Shown: in pieces, positions 32,335 to 44,603 of the stretch
Position numbering within the stretch: the first letter of the stretch is position 1
Layout: the number at the start of each line of letters is the position of its first letter
Notes under the pieces: generated by a model
The model's database searches: none
What the model was told of the DNA's origin: nothing
What the model saw: only the letters and a program-made list of their open reading frames with translations
Assembly (NCBI GenBank): GCA_034770075.1
Contig: CM068386.1
Location: 79,027,007 to 79,091,006, forward strand
Length of the DNA: 64,000 nt
From: Aralia elata
Lineage: Eukaryota; Streptophyta; Magnoliopsida; Apiales; Araliaceae
Reading direction: 5' to 3'
Made by a program: the position numbers and the translations under genes

Positions 32335-34093
32335 TTAACTTAGGCCGAGCATTTTTCTCGATCTATCACGATAGATCTTGATACCTAAAATGTAGGTTGC
32401 ATTGCCCAAATCTTTCATGGAGAAACATTTTGCTAGCCATGTTTTTACAGCCTGTAAGGAAGGAATGTCATTCCCAATAATTAATATATAATACCAGGAA
32501 TACAATGTGACTCCCACTATCCTTCTTATATACACAAGGTTCATCTTCATTTTTTATAAAGCCAAACTTTTTGACTATTTCATCAAAACGAAGATTCCAA
32601 CTCCGAGAGGCTTGCTTCAATCCATAAATGGATCGCTGCAGCTTACATACCTTTCCAGTATCCTTTGGAGTGACAAAACCCTCAGGTTGTGTCATATACA
32701 TATCCTCAAGGAGATTTCCATTAAGGAAAGCAGTTTTGACATCCATCTGCGAGATTTTGTAATCATAAAAGACTGCAATAGCAAGTAAGATCCTGATGGA
32801 TTTAACCATTGCCACTGGAGAGAAGGTTTCATCATAGTCAACACCTTGAACTTGTTTGAAATCTTTTGCTACCAGTCGGCCTTTATAGGTTTGTACATTA
32901 CCATCCATATCGGTTTTCTTCTTGAAAACCCATTTGCACCCGATTGGTTTTACCCTTTCGGGTGGATCAACCAAAGTCCATACTTGGTTAGTATACATGG
33001 AGTCCATCTCAGATTTCATGGCTTCAAGACATCTCTCAGAATATGGTCCATTCATAGCTTCTTGGTAGGAAGCAGGCTCATCCTGATCTATGAGCATCAC
33101 ATCGCCGTTTTGAGTCACAAGAAATCCATAATATCTCTCGGGCTCTTGGCGTGTCCTACTAGATCTATGAATGCCTTGTGTAATTTGAGCAGGTTCACTT
33201 TCCACAACATCTTGTGGTCCCTGCTCATGTTCCAACTCAGGTTCAATGATATTTTGTGGTTCTCGAATTTCTTCGAGTTCTACTTTCCTCCCACTGTTTC
33301 CTTTAGAGACAAATTCTCTTTCTAGAAAAATACCAGTTCGAGCAACAACCACTTTGTTCTCAGAAGGTTTGTAGAAATAATACCCTTTTGTTTCCTTAGG
33401 GTATCCCACAAAATTACATTTCTCAGATTTAGGTCCGAGCTTGTCAGAAGCCAGACGTTTCACAAACGCCTCGCAACCCCAAATCTTCATGAAAGATAAA
33501 CTAGGACGTTTTCCAGTCCACATCTCATATGGTGTCTTTTGAACCGTCTTTGTAGGAACACAGTTAAGTGTGAATGCAGCTGTCTCTAGGGCATGACCCC
33601 AAAAGCTTATTGGAAGATCTGCATGACTCATCATTGATCGTACCATGTCCAACAAGGTGCGATTTCTCCTCTCAGACACACCATTCCATTGTGGTGTTCC
33701 AGGTGGAGTGAGCTGTGATATAATACCACAATCCTTTAGAAGGTCATTAAAGTCTTGGTTTAAGTATTCACCTCCTCGATCGGGTCGAAGGGCTTTTATG
33801 CTTTTGCCAAATTGGTTTGGAACTTCATTCTTGAATTCCTTGAACTTTTCAAAGGATTCGGATTTGTGTCTCATAAGATACACATATCCATATCTACTGA
33901 AGTCGTCAGTAAATGTAATGAAGTAATAGAACCTACCTCTTGCTAACGAACTCATGGGTCCACACACATCACTATGTATAAGTCCCAATACATCGCTAGC
34001 CCGTTCACTATGACCAGTGAAAGGGGCTTTAGTCATCTTGCCTAATAAACAAGACTCGCATTTCTCATATGATTCAAAATCAAATGAATCCAA
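32335..34093 (-). pseudogene. Integrase and RT of C3, RT active site deleted
   Basis: Integrase has the CESCLLGK end of its zinc module, the core aspartates (HSDVCGP, RPDRGGEY) and the glutamate (GVSERRNRTLLD). RT follows (WVFKKKTDMDG, LVAKDFKQVQGVDYDETFSPV, QMDVKTAFLNG). The stretch FLVLY is followed by INYWE and a stop. Compared with C2, about 11 bp covering the YVDD codons are missing near 32490, and the other frame picks up at IIGNDIPSLQ. RT from this copy could not be active. Confidence 0.87.
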
Positions 34094-34942
34094 AAACCCA
34101 TCTTTATGGAGTTTGGATATGCGTTTCTCATTTATATGGCATAAACGACAGTGCCGGAGATATGTCAGATTTGAATCATTTGATTTAAATCATTTTGTAT
34201 TTATGTTATAGATAGGCATTTCAAAATCAAGAATATAAAGACCATTAAACAATTGTGCAACACCATAACATATTTCATTTAAGTAAAACGAACAACTGTT
34301 GTTCTTTATTAAAAATGAAAAACCTTTCTTGTCCAAACAAGAAACAGAAATAATGTTTTTGCTCATAGCAGGCACATAATAACAATCCTCTAATTCTAAT
34401 ACTAGCCCAGTGGGCAATGATAAATGATAAGTCCCTACGGCTAGTGCAGCAACTTTTGCTCCATTCCCAACTCGTAGGTCAACTTCTCCTTTCGCCAAAG
34501 TCCTACTCCTTCGGAGTTCCTGCACATTAACACAAATGTGAGAACCACATCCAATATCCAATACCCATGATGTAGAAGTAGACAAATTGACTTCTATAAC
34601 ATATATACCTGAATCAGAAGTCACACTTCCTTTCTTTTTCTTCAGCTCTTCCAAATAAGCATGACAATTCCTCTTCCAGTGTCCAGGTTTTCCACAGAAG
34701 TGACAATCACCTTCTTTAGCCACCCCACCTGTAGGCTTTAAAGCCCGTTTGTTTTTGAAATTGGGTTTGGCACCAGATTTAGATCTTATCTTTTTCTTGC
34801 CTTTCCCTTTTCCCTTAGCATTCCCCTTTTGTACCATCATTATGGGATCAGGTCCTGCCTTTTTCATGTTGTTCTCGGCAGTTCTTAACATGCTCAACAA
34901 CTCAGTAAGTGGTTTCTCAATTTCATTAATGAGATAATTCAT
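34094..34942 (-). pseudogene. Zinc knuckle, protease and pre-integrase region of C3
   Basis: It contains the lysine-rich linker, CCHC zinc knuckle (CHFCGKPGHWKRNC) and retropepsin. The catalytic triad reads D-I-G (WVLDIGCGSH) instead of D-T/S-G, which should abolish activity. A TGA at 34190-34192 interrupts the frame. Beyond it the same frame continues into the pre-integrase histidines and cysteines. Confidence 0.85.
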
Positions 34943-34948
34943 AACAAA

Positions 34949-35467
34949 TTAAGAGTAGCTGTTGTTCAAAGATTGCAAAACAAGATCAGTTTGGGCTTCC
35001 TGAGTAATTGGAAAACCCAACCTATCAAGGTACTCAATATACCCAATCATTTTCAGAACATGTGGACCAACTGGATCACGATCACCCATCTTGCAGTGAT
35101 ACAACGCTTTGCTTGTATCATACCTCTCCTGTCGAGCATGTCCTTCGAACAATTTCTTGAGATGCTCGATCATCTCATAAGCATCCATTAACTCATGTTG
35201 CTTCTGAAGCTTAGAGTTCATAGTTGCTAGCATGAGACAACTCACGTCCAGAGCATCATCTTGATGCTTCTTGTAAGCATTATGCTCTGCACGTGGTGCA
35301 GTGTTAGCTGGTGCTGCCGAAATGGGCCCATCAAGGACATATAGCTTGCGCTCTTGTTTGAGGACAATCCTCAAGTTCCTATGCCAGTCTAGGAAATTAA
35401 TTCCACTCAGTTTTTCCTTCTCAAGGACTGATCGTAGTGAAAGACTATTTGTGTTGTTGTTTGCCAT
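34949..35467 (-). pseudogene. Gag of C3
   Basis: Gag starts at ATG 35467 (ANNNTNSLSLRSVLEKEKL) and contains the copia gag core (NFLDWHRNLRIVLKQERKLYVL; ALDVSCLMLATM). It ends at TAA 34949-34951, where relatives continue with glutamine (SQFV in C2). The frame continues unbroken on the far side, so this is a point nonsense change. Confidence 0.87.
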
Positions 35468-36836
35468 TGATATCTACAATTTATAAGTGCAAAAAAATAA
35501 TAAGTCAAATTACAAAGTTTTTTGATATTATGAAATTGATAATAGTACATTCAAAATATACCTCCCACTATTTTATTCAAATTAATACCCCACACCATTA
35601 ATTCGGAAAGCATTTTTATTTAAATCTTTCTAGTGAGCTAAGATCCATATTTCATTATGCCTTAAGTTGGCTTTGGCTATTCTCTCAAAACATAATTATT
35701 TAGGTAGACAACCCTTTGTCAATTATATCGTATATAACTCTTAGATAGTTTGGTGAACAATATTTGTTCTAAGTCCATCTAATGGCATCTACCAAACTTT
35801 ATGCCTCTAAGTCCATAATCCTATTGAGATAACTTAGTTAAGTCAGGCCCAATGATTTTAACAATTTGGATATCACAATTATCCTATCGCATCTTACCAA
35901 GATAAATAAGGTACTTTGCTTTGGCAAACCTACATCCATTGATCAAGGTCTTGATGAGTGTTATTCATTGGAAGGCATCTGATTAGACTTAATAATTTTA
36001 TGAGGGATTTTATTAATTAATTTAGATCTCACCAATTTTAATCTCATTAAGCATGCACATTATTTATCATATCATATCGTATACAAGCATAAATAAGGTG
36101 CAAAATTAAATGTGTCACAGTTATGGCCCAACCCTATGTCAATCTTCTCAAGCTAATGAAAAGATTGAAGGTCAGTCTAAGGCGATAAAAAAAACTTCAA
36201 AATAGTAGCTTCCTCGGGCCTTCCTCGTGTATGTGTCTCCTCTCCATCATCTTGTCATCTTGATAGGTTACATTTGTACATTACATGTGATAAAGAAACC
36301 TCAAGTTACATTCGAGGGGATTTAGATGAGAAAAGAATATTACATTAGACTTTATAGAGAGGCACGACATGCAAGCCGTATTTCAAAAACAAAAACCACT
36401 AACCTATGGGTCAAAAGGGCCATAACTGTGCACCATGCATATCACAATAAGCATATAACACAATTTTATATAATAAAAAAATATCAAATATTAGGGTTAC
36501 GACCATCGTGCGCTACGACGGGGGGTCCAAGGGGGGTTCCCCCCCTGGCGGTGGTCCGGCACACATAATAACAATACATTCAGAACATATCATATATGTC
36601 CAGTTTAGGTTAATCATATTAAACCGAATCATGTTTCTAATCCAATTAGAACAATAGTTATATTGTTATTCCACCTTCTAGGATACGACTAATAAAACAT
36701 CTTATACATGCATATATCTTACTGTTTTTCCAGAACTCGCATACATGCAGAATAGGATATATTCAACTTTCATATCGGTAAACATGCATCATCAAATATC
36801 ATACACATTATTTGAATTAATCTTTTCGCAAGTAGC
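35468..36836 (-). other. C3 leader
   Basis: About 1.37 kb of non-coding sequence between primer binding site and gag. A GC-rich patch at about 36505-36560 holds a GGGGG...CCCCC inverted stretch that could form a stable hairpin. No gene was seen. An AG acceptor-like site (complement near 35460-35475) precedes the gag ATG. Confidence 0.65.
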
Positions 36837-36846
36837 TCTGATACCA
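36837..36846 (-). promoter_or_regulatory. Primer binding site of C3
   Basis: The minus strand reads TGGTATCAGA, then GCT, next to the 5' LTR. This is the classical plant initiator Met tRNA site. Confidence 0.85.
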
Positions 36847-36847
36847 C

Positions 36848-38405
36848 TGTAGGGTTTTGGACACATAAACGCAGCGGAATTTAAATTAATAAAACAATTT
36901 TTCGAAACCCTAAAACAGGATCCATGCGAAAAGAACAAATTAATTCAGAGGTTTAGATTTGTTTTACCGATTATCCGAGCTTGAATGGAATGATGAAATT
37001 CTGAACGGCTTCGAATCTCCAACGCAATCCAACGGAACTGCGTCTCTACGGTATCCACACGAACGTCCCACAAATCGTCACATGATCTGCAGCAAAGAAA
37101 ACTCCGGTACTAGCCGCCAAGATCTGGATTTTCTCAAGTGTTGCTCTCAACTCTCTTTTCTAAAATAGCTAGGGTTTTTCTATTTAGTTTCACGTAAACA
37201 AGACTGCTGATATATCTGATATATATAGAGTCCTAAAGGTTAAGCAAAACCCTAATCCTATTAGAAAAGTAAAATCCGAATTTATATATATATATATATA
37301 TTATATTTTAATTAAGTCTTACTTAATTAATATACATATATATACAAATTATCTTGTTAATTTAAATTCGTAATTTAAATACTATCAATCATATTGATAT
37401 ATTTAAATCCTTACAATTTAAATTAATTCTCTTTTAATTACGTTCTAAGTGTGTGACCCTATAGGTTATTATTATATTGGCAATAATTTTAAAATCATAT
37501 TATAAAATTATAAACAGTGAATGGCATCTAGTAATGCATCACTGCTACCCAAATAATAATAAGATCGGTGACTCGATGCAACCTTTTCGTGACCAATGTT
37601 TCAATGTAATTTAATCCTTTTAACCTTGACATCCTAGATTAAACTCGAGTCATGGAATGTGTCATACTCTTCATAATTTAATCTGAGTTTTCTTGATCAA
37701 TGAGTAGACTATATGAAACAAATCACTATTTGAGCATGGCCATGCATTTCATAGTCCTACTCAATCAAGAGGCCTATGGATATCACCCCTAATATATAGG
37801 AGGGTTAAATTCCATCTAGATCACTCATATTCCTCACACGATTTATGATGTACCCAATAATCACCTTTATTGTCCACCCTATTAAAGGTGACCTTTGATG
37901 ATATCAAAGTACATAAATTCTTGTATAGTAATATAGTGATTTCAGGTCGGAGGACCATTACATCATTGTCACTATGAGAATTGCTTATGACACTTTGCAT
38001 AATGCTCCACATAGAATTCTCATGATGGGTCTGTCCAGTACATTGTTCTCTAACATGTACCTATGCATTGACTTAATATCTCATATATTAATGACCAATG
38101 AGATTTGGCCATCAGTCAATCCACATACTAGTCTCAATGTATCATTGTTGTCCCATTCTCAATGATACTCGACTAGGGACATTTAAGAGTAATGATACTT
38201 ATTGTAATTATATAATCTCATGTTCAAGTCACATACTTGAAGCTATATAATTTGTATCATTATTCTAAGGACTTTTATTATGTTAACATTTATATAACAC
38301 AGTAAATGAAACCATAATAAAATAATTCATTTATTCAATTAAATATCAAGAGAAATGTTAAGCAATTACATTAAATAATTAGCCTCTAGGGCATAAACTC
38401 TAACA
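36848..38405 (-). repeat. C3 5' LTR (1558 bp)
   Basis: It has the same ends as the left LTR (TGTAGGGTTTTGG...CTCTAACA) and is followed by the second GTATA. Differences from the other LTR are mostly transitions. Confidence 0.93.
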
Positions 38406-38410
38406 GTATA

Positions 38411-39217
38411 ATCTCACAATGGACTCCACCAGGGACGCCACAGTTGAATGGTGTATCTGAAAGGAGAAATCGAACATTGTTGGACATGGTTCGTTCCATG
38501 ATGAGTTTTACCGACCTTCCAGTATCCTTTTGGGGTTATGCCCTAGAATCGGCTGCATACCTACTTAACAAGGTACCTACCAAATCCATCCCAAAGACCC
38601 CATATGAGATATGGATAGGGAGGAAACCAAATCTTAAGCATGTTAAGACTTGGGGTTGTCCAGCTTATGTCAAAAGGTTTGAGCCTGATAAGCTGAAGAC
38701 TAGATCCGACAAATGTAGATTCGTGGGATACCTTAAAGAAACATCAGGGTATTATTTCTATCATCCTACTGATTAAAAGGTGTTTGTTGCGAAACACACT
38801 GCCTTTTTGGAAAAGAAGTTTATCCTTGAAGGGGTCAGTGGGAGTAAGATATATCTTGAAGAAGTTCAAGAACCACAAAATACTACGGATCAAAGTCAGG
38901 TACCTGACCAAGTAGAAGAACCTACTGTACCACTACCTATTAGTAAATCTGGAAGAGTACCGAAGATACCTGATAGGTATGGATTCATCATAGAGGATGA
39001 TGATGAGGTACGCATCATAGATGATGATGATCCATTGACTTACGAAGAGGCTATGAGTAGTGAAGACTCAGAGAAATTGCTAGAAGCCATGAAATCCGAG
39101 ATGGACTCCATGTATGAAAACCAAGTATGGACTTTGGTTTCACCACCTGAGGACATTAAGCCTATTGGGTCTAAATGGGTCTTTAAGAAAAAGACTGGAG
39201 CAGATGGCAACCTATAA
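38411..39217 (+). pseudogene. Integrase C-part and RT start of C2
   Basis: It continues 29933 in phase with the catalytic glutamate region (NGVSERRNRTLLDMVRSMM), PYEIWIGRKPNLKHVKTWGCPAYVK, an acidic hinge and the RT entry (MKSEMDSMYENQVWTLVSPP, GSKWVFKKKTG). One TAA at 38774-38776 (TD-stop-KVF) lies in an otherwise open frame. A small deletion after DGNL changes the frame at about 39217. Confidence 0.85.
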
Positions 39218-39650
39218 GGCCCGACTAGTTGCAAAAGGTTTCAAACAAAGACAATGAGTTGACTATAATGAAACCTTCTCACCAGTAGCCATGCTCAAGT
39301 CTATTCGGATTTTACTTGCAATTACAGCTTATTATGACTATGAGATCTGGCAAATGGACGTGAAAACGGCCTTTCTCAATGGAGAGCTTGAGGAGAATGT
39401 ATATATGATACAGCTAGAGGGTTTTGTTTCAACAGTTGGAACAAACCAAGTCTGTAAGCTACAACGATCTATTTATGGATTGAAGCAAACTTCTCAAAGG
39501 TGGAATATCCGTTTTGATGAGATAATCAAAAAGTTTGATTTTATCAAAAACGAGGATGAACCATGTGTGTACAAGAAGGTTAGTGGAGCGCTGTATCATT
39601 CCTTGTATTATATGTTGATGATACATTACTGATAGGGAATGATGTTCCTA
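39218..39650 (+). pseudogene. RT palm of C2
   Basis: The frame shows SIRILLAITAYYDYEIWQMDVKTAFLNG and CKLQRSIYGLKQ. A TGA near 39256 and a one-base frame change near 39580-39600 break it. In the corrected phase the catalytic YVDD codons are still present at about 39610-39625, unlike in C3. Confidence 0.82.
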
Positions 39651-40591
39651 TGCTACAGTCGATCAAAATTTGGTTATCTAAGCACTTCTCCATGAAGGAC
39701 TTGGGTGAGGCATCCTATATTTTGGGGATAAAGATCTATAGAGATAGATCTAAAACGATGCTGGGCTTGACCCAAGGAAAGTACATTGACTCGATGCTAA
39801 AGAAGTTTAGCATGGAAGATTCTAAGAGAGGTCTCATGCCGATGAGCCATGGAATACATCTCTCCAAGAAACAGGCCCCAAAGACACCTGAGGAGAGAGA
39901 CCGTATGAGTAAGATTCCTTATGTTTCTGTAATAGGATCTATCATGTATGGTATGATATGTACTAGACCAGATGTCGCTCATGCACTTAGTGTAATGAGC
40001 AGATATCAGTCGAGTCTAGGAGAAGAGCACTGGAAGGCAGTGAAAAACATCCTAAAGTACTTGAGAAGAACTAAGGATGTATTTCTTGTCTACGGTGGGT
40101 CTGAATTGAAACTAGAGGGCTATACAGACTTAAGTTTTCAAATGGACCAAGATGACAGTATATCCGTTTCAGGGTACGTGTTTACCTTAAATGGTGGCGC
40201 AGTGAGTTGGAAGAGTTCCAAGCAGCAAACAGTTGCTGATTCAGTAACAAAGGCAGAGTACATAGCTGCAAGTGAAGCTGCAAAGGAAGCTGTTTGGATG
40301 AAGAAGTTCATAACTGAACTTGGAGTGGTTCCTAGCATTAGAGGAGTCGTACCTTTATTCTGTGACAACAACGGAGCTGTTGCGCAGGCTAAGGAACCCA
40401 GGTCTCATCAGAAATCCAAACACGTGTTGCGGCGGTTTCATTTGATAAGAGAGATCATTGAAAGAGGAGATGTCACCCTGGAGCGCGTGGACTCTCAAGA
40501 CAACATAGCAGATCCATTTACTAAAGCTTTAACACAACAGCAGTTTGATCGTCACTTAGAGAAGATGGGTATTAGATACCATGGTGATTGA
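39650..40591 (+). pseudogene. RT thumb and RNase H of C2
   Basis: The open frame begins with LQSIKIWLSKHFSMKDLGEA and passes ILGIKIYRDRSKTMLGL and ICTRPDVAHALSVMSRYQ. RNase H follows (EGYTDLSFQMDQDD, SWKSSKQQTVADSVTKAEY, FCDNNGA), ending GIRYHGD. The first RNase H block reads TDLSF where C3 has TDASF. There are no internal stops in 313 codons, but it is disconnected from a start by upstream frame breaks. Confidence 0.85.
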
Positions 40592-40599
40592 CTTTAGTG

Positions 40600-40611
40600 C
40601 AAGTGGGAGAT
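40600..40611 (+). promoter_or_regulatory. Polypurine tract of C2
   Basis: CAAGTGGGAGAT directly precedes the 3' LTR. Confidence 0.8.
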
Positions 40612-42427
40612 TGAAAGTAGTATGCACACAAGCCAATCATATTTGATATGATGTAGTATATACTTTGTAATCTTATTCATTTATTAATAAAAGAATTGAT
40701 TTTCTTAAAAGGCATTTTATATTATCTACATAGTGTTGTTATATTAAATGTGATAAACCTATAGTTTTGAGCAATGCTTTTAGAATCATGATGATGATCA
40801 TGCTAATGAGATCTAAATTCAAGATAGCTCACAAACTAAAATCGTTCCTAATCGTTGGATTACTAAAAAGGGGATTAGTGAATCCAGATAGATTAGTACA
40901 TACGTTGTTTGCTCTTAAGAAGAGGATGATTGATCTTATAATCATTTGTGTGGAGACACTAAAGTAAGTATGTAGGCGCTTATTGGAGAATAAGTTCACT
41001 GAACGTGGCTCGCTAAGGAATACCTAATGGAGTTTTACTCGTCTGTCAATAGGAATTCCTCTAGTGATAGTAGTACAAGTGATCCTTGGACTTGAGATCA
41101 TCATAGTATCTTGTGTATAATGAGTTATACTTTGACATGTCCCTTAAGACCTATTGGGTATATTAAAGGGTATGATTGGGTATAATTAGTTGTACATGGA
41201 GATAGGTGAATGATCAACAAAGAATCTACCTCGTCTAGTAAAAGATGTGAATGTCCTATGTGATTCAATAAATGATAACTCAGTAGTCCTTGGCCAAGGC
41301 AGAATGAAATTAGAAAGGAGTTTCTATTATTTAGAGTTGTGCATTTGGGAATCGAAATATATATAATTAAATAAAATAAGACTTGACAGTAATTCCATGT
41401 CTTATATTTAATTGGGACATTGTATGGTAGAAGGATTGAATTGTACGGTAACTATTCACTGAAAGGTTCTTTTGTGATTAATGTTGAAATCTATATTATC
41501 TAGAAAGTCGTTGATCGCTAAGGGGCTTACCCTTATTGTAGAATAAATATTATTTATTTAAATGAATTAAATAGTTTAATTTATTTATTTAAATAAGATT
41601 AGAATTGTTCTAATTGATTTATTCACAACCGGTTTAATATGGAGAACTTAAAGGGTCACACCGCAAAAGGAAAATATTTATTTAAGAAGTAAATGACATA
41701 ATTGTAATAATAAGTTAAGTGTATTTAATTTAATCTATGGAGATATAATAAATTAAATAGCTTAATATTTATTATTTAATATTTTATAAATATTAAATAT
41801 AAATTAATAAGAGGAGTCTTCTTATTATTATTATTACTATTACTATTATTTAATTCCTAATGGGTATTGTGAATTAATTAATAGAAGTACTCTCTCATGA
41901 ATTCCTAATTAGATTAAGAGTTTAATTTACTTAAAGGAGTTTAATTAGAATAAAAACCCTAATCCTAAATAGTTTAGGGGAGGGTTTTCCTACATCTATA
42001 AATAAGAGAAGTCTTATCATAGATTAGGGTTACACATTCTTGTATAAGAATTATAGAGAGTATTTCCAATTTCTATAGAGATAGAAACTAGGGTTTTGCC
42101 AAACACCCATCTTTTTGAACAAGTATTATTCTTTGGTGGATCACCTCTAGAGGCCAAACACTTGGGTGGCTAACGTTGATCAAAGGAAGGAATTTAATCG
42201 GTGGAATTCAAGGAGAACGTGAAGGAATTGGAGGTGAACTTGTACTTGAGAAAGATAGAATTCTACAAGGATATAATTCTTATTCTCCATCTCTTTCGTT
42301 TAATTAATAATTGTGCATAAAGAAAGATCATGGTGATGGTTTGTATAAAATTTTAAAATCTGATTTTATCGCGCTTCCGCTTTATTTATGTAATTTGATT
42401 GCATGTTCGCGTTATACAAACCTAACA
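40612..42427 (+). repeat. C2 3' LTR (1816 bp)
   Basis: It runs TGAAAGTAGTATGC to ACAAACCTAACA. A TATA box (CTATAAATAAG) is at 41996-42006. It is near-identical in reverse complement to C1's left LTR. The right flank ATAGG (42428-42432) would be one TSD copy, but the other is lost in the gap. Confidence 0.9.
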
Positions 42428-42432
42428 ATAGG

Positions 42433-42888
42433 AGAGCTCGGATCCTACGCTGAAGACGAAAGTATGAGAATGCAGCTTTTCCAAAGGAGCTTGACCGAAA
42501 AGGCTAGGACATGGTATGCTAGATTGGACAACACTAAGATCCATAATTGGGAGGAGCTAGCCCATGCTTTCCTAACCCAGTATAGCTTTCAGTCCCAGAT
42601 GGCTCCAGATCGGTATCAAATGACTAAGGTAAAGAAGCAACCCAATGAGTCATTCCGTGACTATGCCCAGAGATGGAGAAGGATAACTGCTCAAGTAAAT
42701 CCATCCATTGACGAGAATGAAATGATAATGACCTTCATATATATTCAAGAACCATCGTATTATGAAAGGGTGTTAGCCGATATAGGCAAACCATTTTCGA
42801 GATGATAAAGTATGGGGAGATGGTAGAGATGGGTTTGAGAGCAGGCAAAAACAAGGATCTCACGGCATTGGAAGTTGTAACCGAGCAC
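42433..42888 (+). pseudogene. Ogre/Tat-like gag, first part
   Basis: The frame has EKARTWYARLDNTKIHNWEELAHAFLTQY and ESFRDYAQRWRRITAQVNP, the retrotransposon gag core of Ogre-like gypsy elements. A small frame break near 42800 separates the GEMVEMGLRAGK region. C2 truncates its left side and a solo LTR at 42889 splits it. It continues at 45083. Confidence 0.8.
42884..42888. repeat. Target-site duplication AGCAC, left of solo LTR
   Basis: AGCAC at 42884-42888 recurs at 45083-45087. Joining the flanks gives a continuous gag reading. Confidence 0.92.
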
Positions 42889-44199
42889 TGTTGGTCGATT
42901 TCGTAATCGATAAACACACGCGCAAGTATACGCAGTCAACAAGTAATATAATGATAAGAGAGTTGTCAAACCCACAGGGAATTGTTCTAGTGTATCCCAA
43001 GTACCAACTATATATTGTCTCGATTTTAATTAGACAAATGATGATTTGAGTTTGTTTTGTTGTTTGACAATAATTAAGAACTATGGAAGGCGTTAAGATA
43101 ATGAAATCTAATATTAACAAGTCTAAGATTGCAATTTCCCTCAACATTTCATTTGAATATCCTAACTCTCTCATTTGAATTAATTAACAACATAGAATTG
43201 CCAACCGAGAAATTAAAGTTACTTATAAGCCTCTATCGATGGTCAAATTCGAATCTTCCTAATGCGGCATGTGGGTATATGTCTATCCTACACACTATCA
43301 AGAGACCAATTTTAAGAACAATTACAAGACACGTGTCACTAAATCTCATTAACCGTCCTTTCAATTACCAACTTTCGCATAGGAAGTCATTAAGGTTAGA
43401 TTCTCCATCGGTTTCACACGGCATCTAGGTATATATCTATCCTAATTACTATCAAGTTACCTATCATTGAGGATAATCAACAAGACACACGTCACTAAAT
43501 CTCAATTAGTTACCCACAACAATCTTTAACTCTCGCATGATATCATAACAAGGTCTAAACACTATAATTCGTTCGTTAAGTTCATATAGGTTTCCACGGT
43601 AATTACTAGCTAGGAAATTAATAAATGAAGCATAAATTATGATATTCAATTCACAAATGAGTAATTAATAACAAAGAGAGAGAAGTCAATTCAAACTATG
43701 TGTTAGGTTCCATTGAAATCTTAGAATACAAGCTCTAGTTCATGGTAGCTAAGCAAAACATCAAACACATGGTGTACATCATGAAATAGAAATACAAATT
43801 CAAAGGAAAGCAAGAGATGATAAAACCCATTTAGAAGATAATCATGTGTTGCTTGATTGGTTGATGACAATCTCTAGCTTTTCCTCTTCATTTGGCATTC
43901 GTTTCTCTTTTTGCTCCTTAGCTTATTGCTGGAAATTTCCTTGAATTGCAGCCCTCAAGCTCTTCTTGATGATGTATGTGCAGCCTCCCAAGGTCTAGAT
44001 ATGCGTTGACAATCCTTTCCTTCTTGGTTCTTTGGCTTATGCTGAGTTTTTCCTTGTACTGCAGCACTTTTACTCTCAAATTGGATGTTTTAGTGTAGCC
44101 TCCCAATCCTTAGATATCAAACATGAAGCCCCAATGAGATATTATCTAGAACCTCTATGAAAACCCTAGCAAAAATCAAATTGTGGGTCAAAAATCCGC

Positions 44200-44600
44200 T
44201 CAGATCGCACCAAAAGGCCAGCTGGAATCGCACTCAGGAAGCCTGGCGCGCCCGTACACCGCCTGGCACGCGCACGCCGGGCCCCTGGAGCCTTCCGCTC
44301 GCCCACGCCCAGCTGCCGAGGCCCAGCTCCTACTGAAAACCGCGTGCGCCCACGCGCGGCGCACGGTGCCCGTGCCCAGCGCCTGTCGAGAAGCATCCAC
44401 GCCCATGCCTGCCGCGTGCCGCGCCCAATTGCCGAGGCCCACGCGCGCCGCACGGCGCTCGCGCCCAGCGCCTGCCGAGCAGCGCCCACGTCTGTGCCTG
44501 CCGAGTGCAGCGCCCACGCCCAGACCCCAGCGTCCACACCCAGCGCCCAGCTGCTGAGGCCCAGCGCCGCACAGCACGCCGCTCGACGTCGTGCACGCAA
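44200..44600. repeat. GC-rich imperfect repeat block in the solo LTR
   Basis: Strongly GC-rich in an AT-rich neighbourhood. Two copies of an 89-bp unit start near 44349 and 44438 (CCCACGCGCG...GCCCAGCGCCTG). Because GC-rich sequence has few stops, several long overlapping frames appear on both strands. None shows a known domain. Confidence 0.75.
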
Positions 44601-44603
44601 TCC

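Larger units (their letters stand above)
29934..38405 (-). mobile_element. Copia element C3, young but inactivated
   Basis: An 8.47-kb Ty1/copia element of a second family in minus orientation, with LTRs 29934-31495 and 36848-38405, an exact TSD, a primer binding site and a polypurine tract. By eye the LTRs differ at about 30 of 1560 positions. Internal genes read right to left: gag (35467), protease, integrase, RT, RNase H (to 31516). Three in-frame stops and a deletion at the RT active site disable it. Confidence 0.93.
26040..42427 (+). mobile_element. Copia element C2, host of C3
   Basis: A plus-strand Ty1/copia element of the C1 family. The 5' LTR is reduced to its last 32 bp by the gap, then come primer binding site, a 2.1-kb leader, gag-pol, polypurine tract and a complete 3' LTR. 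Element C3 (29934-38405) is inserted in integrase. Removing C3 and one TSD copy leaves gag to integrase in a single frame (28200 and 38444 are in phase after subtracting 8477 bp). The right flank is an Ogre-like gag; the left TSD is hidden by the gap. Confidence 0.88.

Noticed and set aside
32507..33926. Plus-strand open frames across C3 integrase and RT
   Set aside because: They are antisense shadows of the minus-strand pol gene, with no domain of their own.
36505..36560. Intrinsic terminator-like GC hairpin
   Set aside because: A GGGGG/CCCCC inverted stretch exists, but this is a plant retroelement leader where bacterial-type terminators do not apply. It is noted only as a possible RNA structure.
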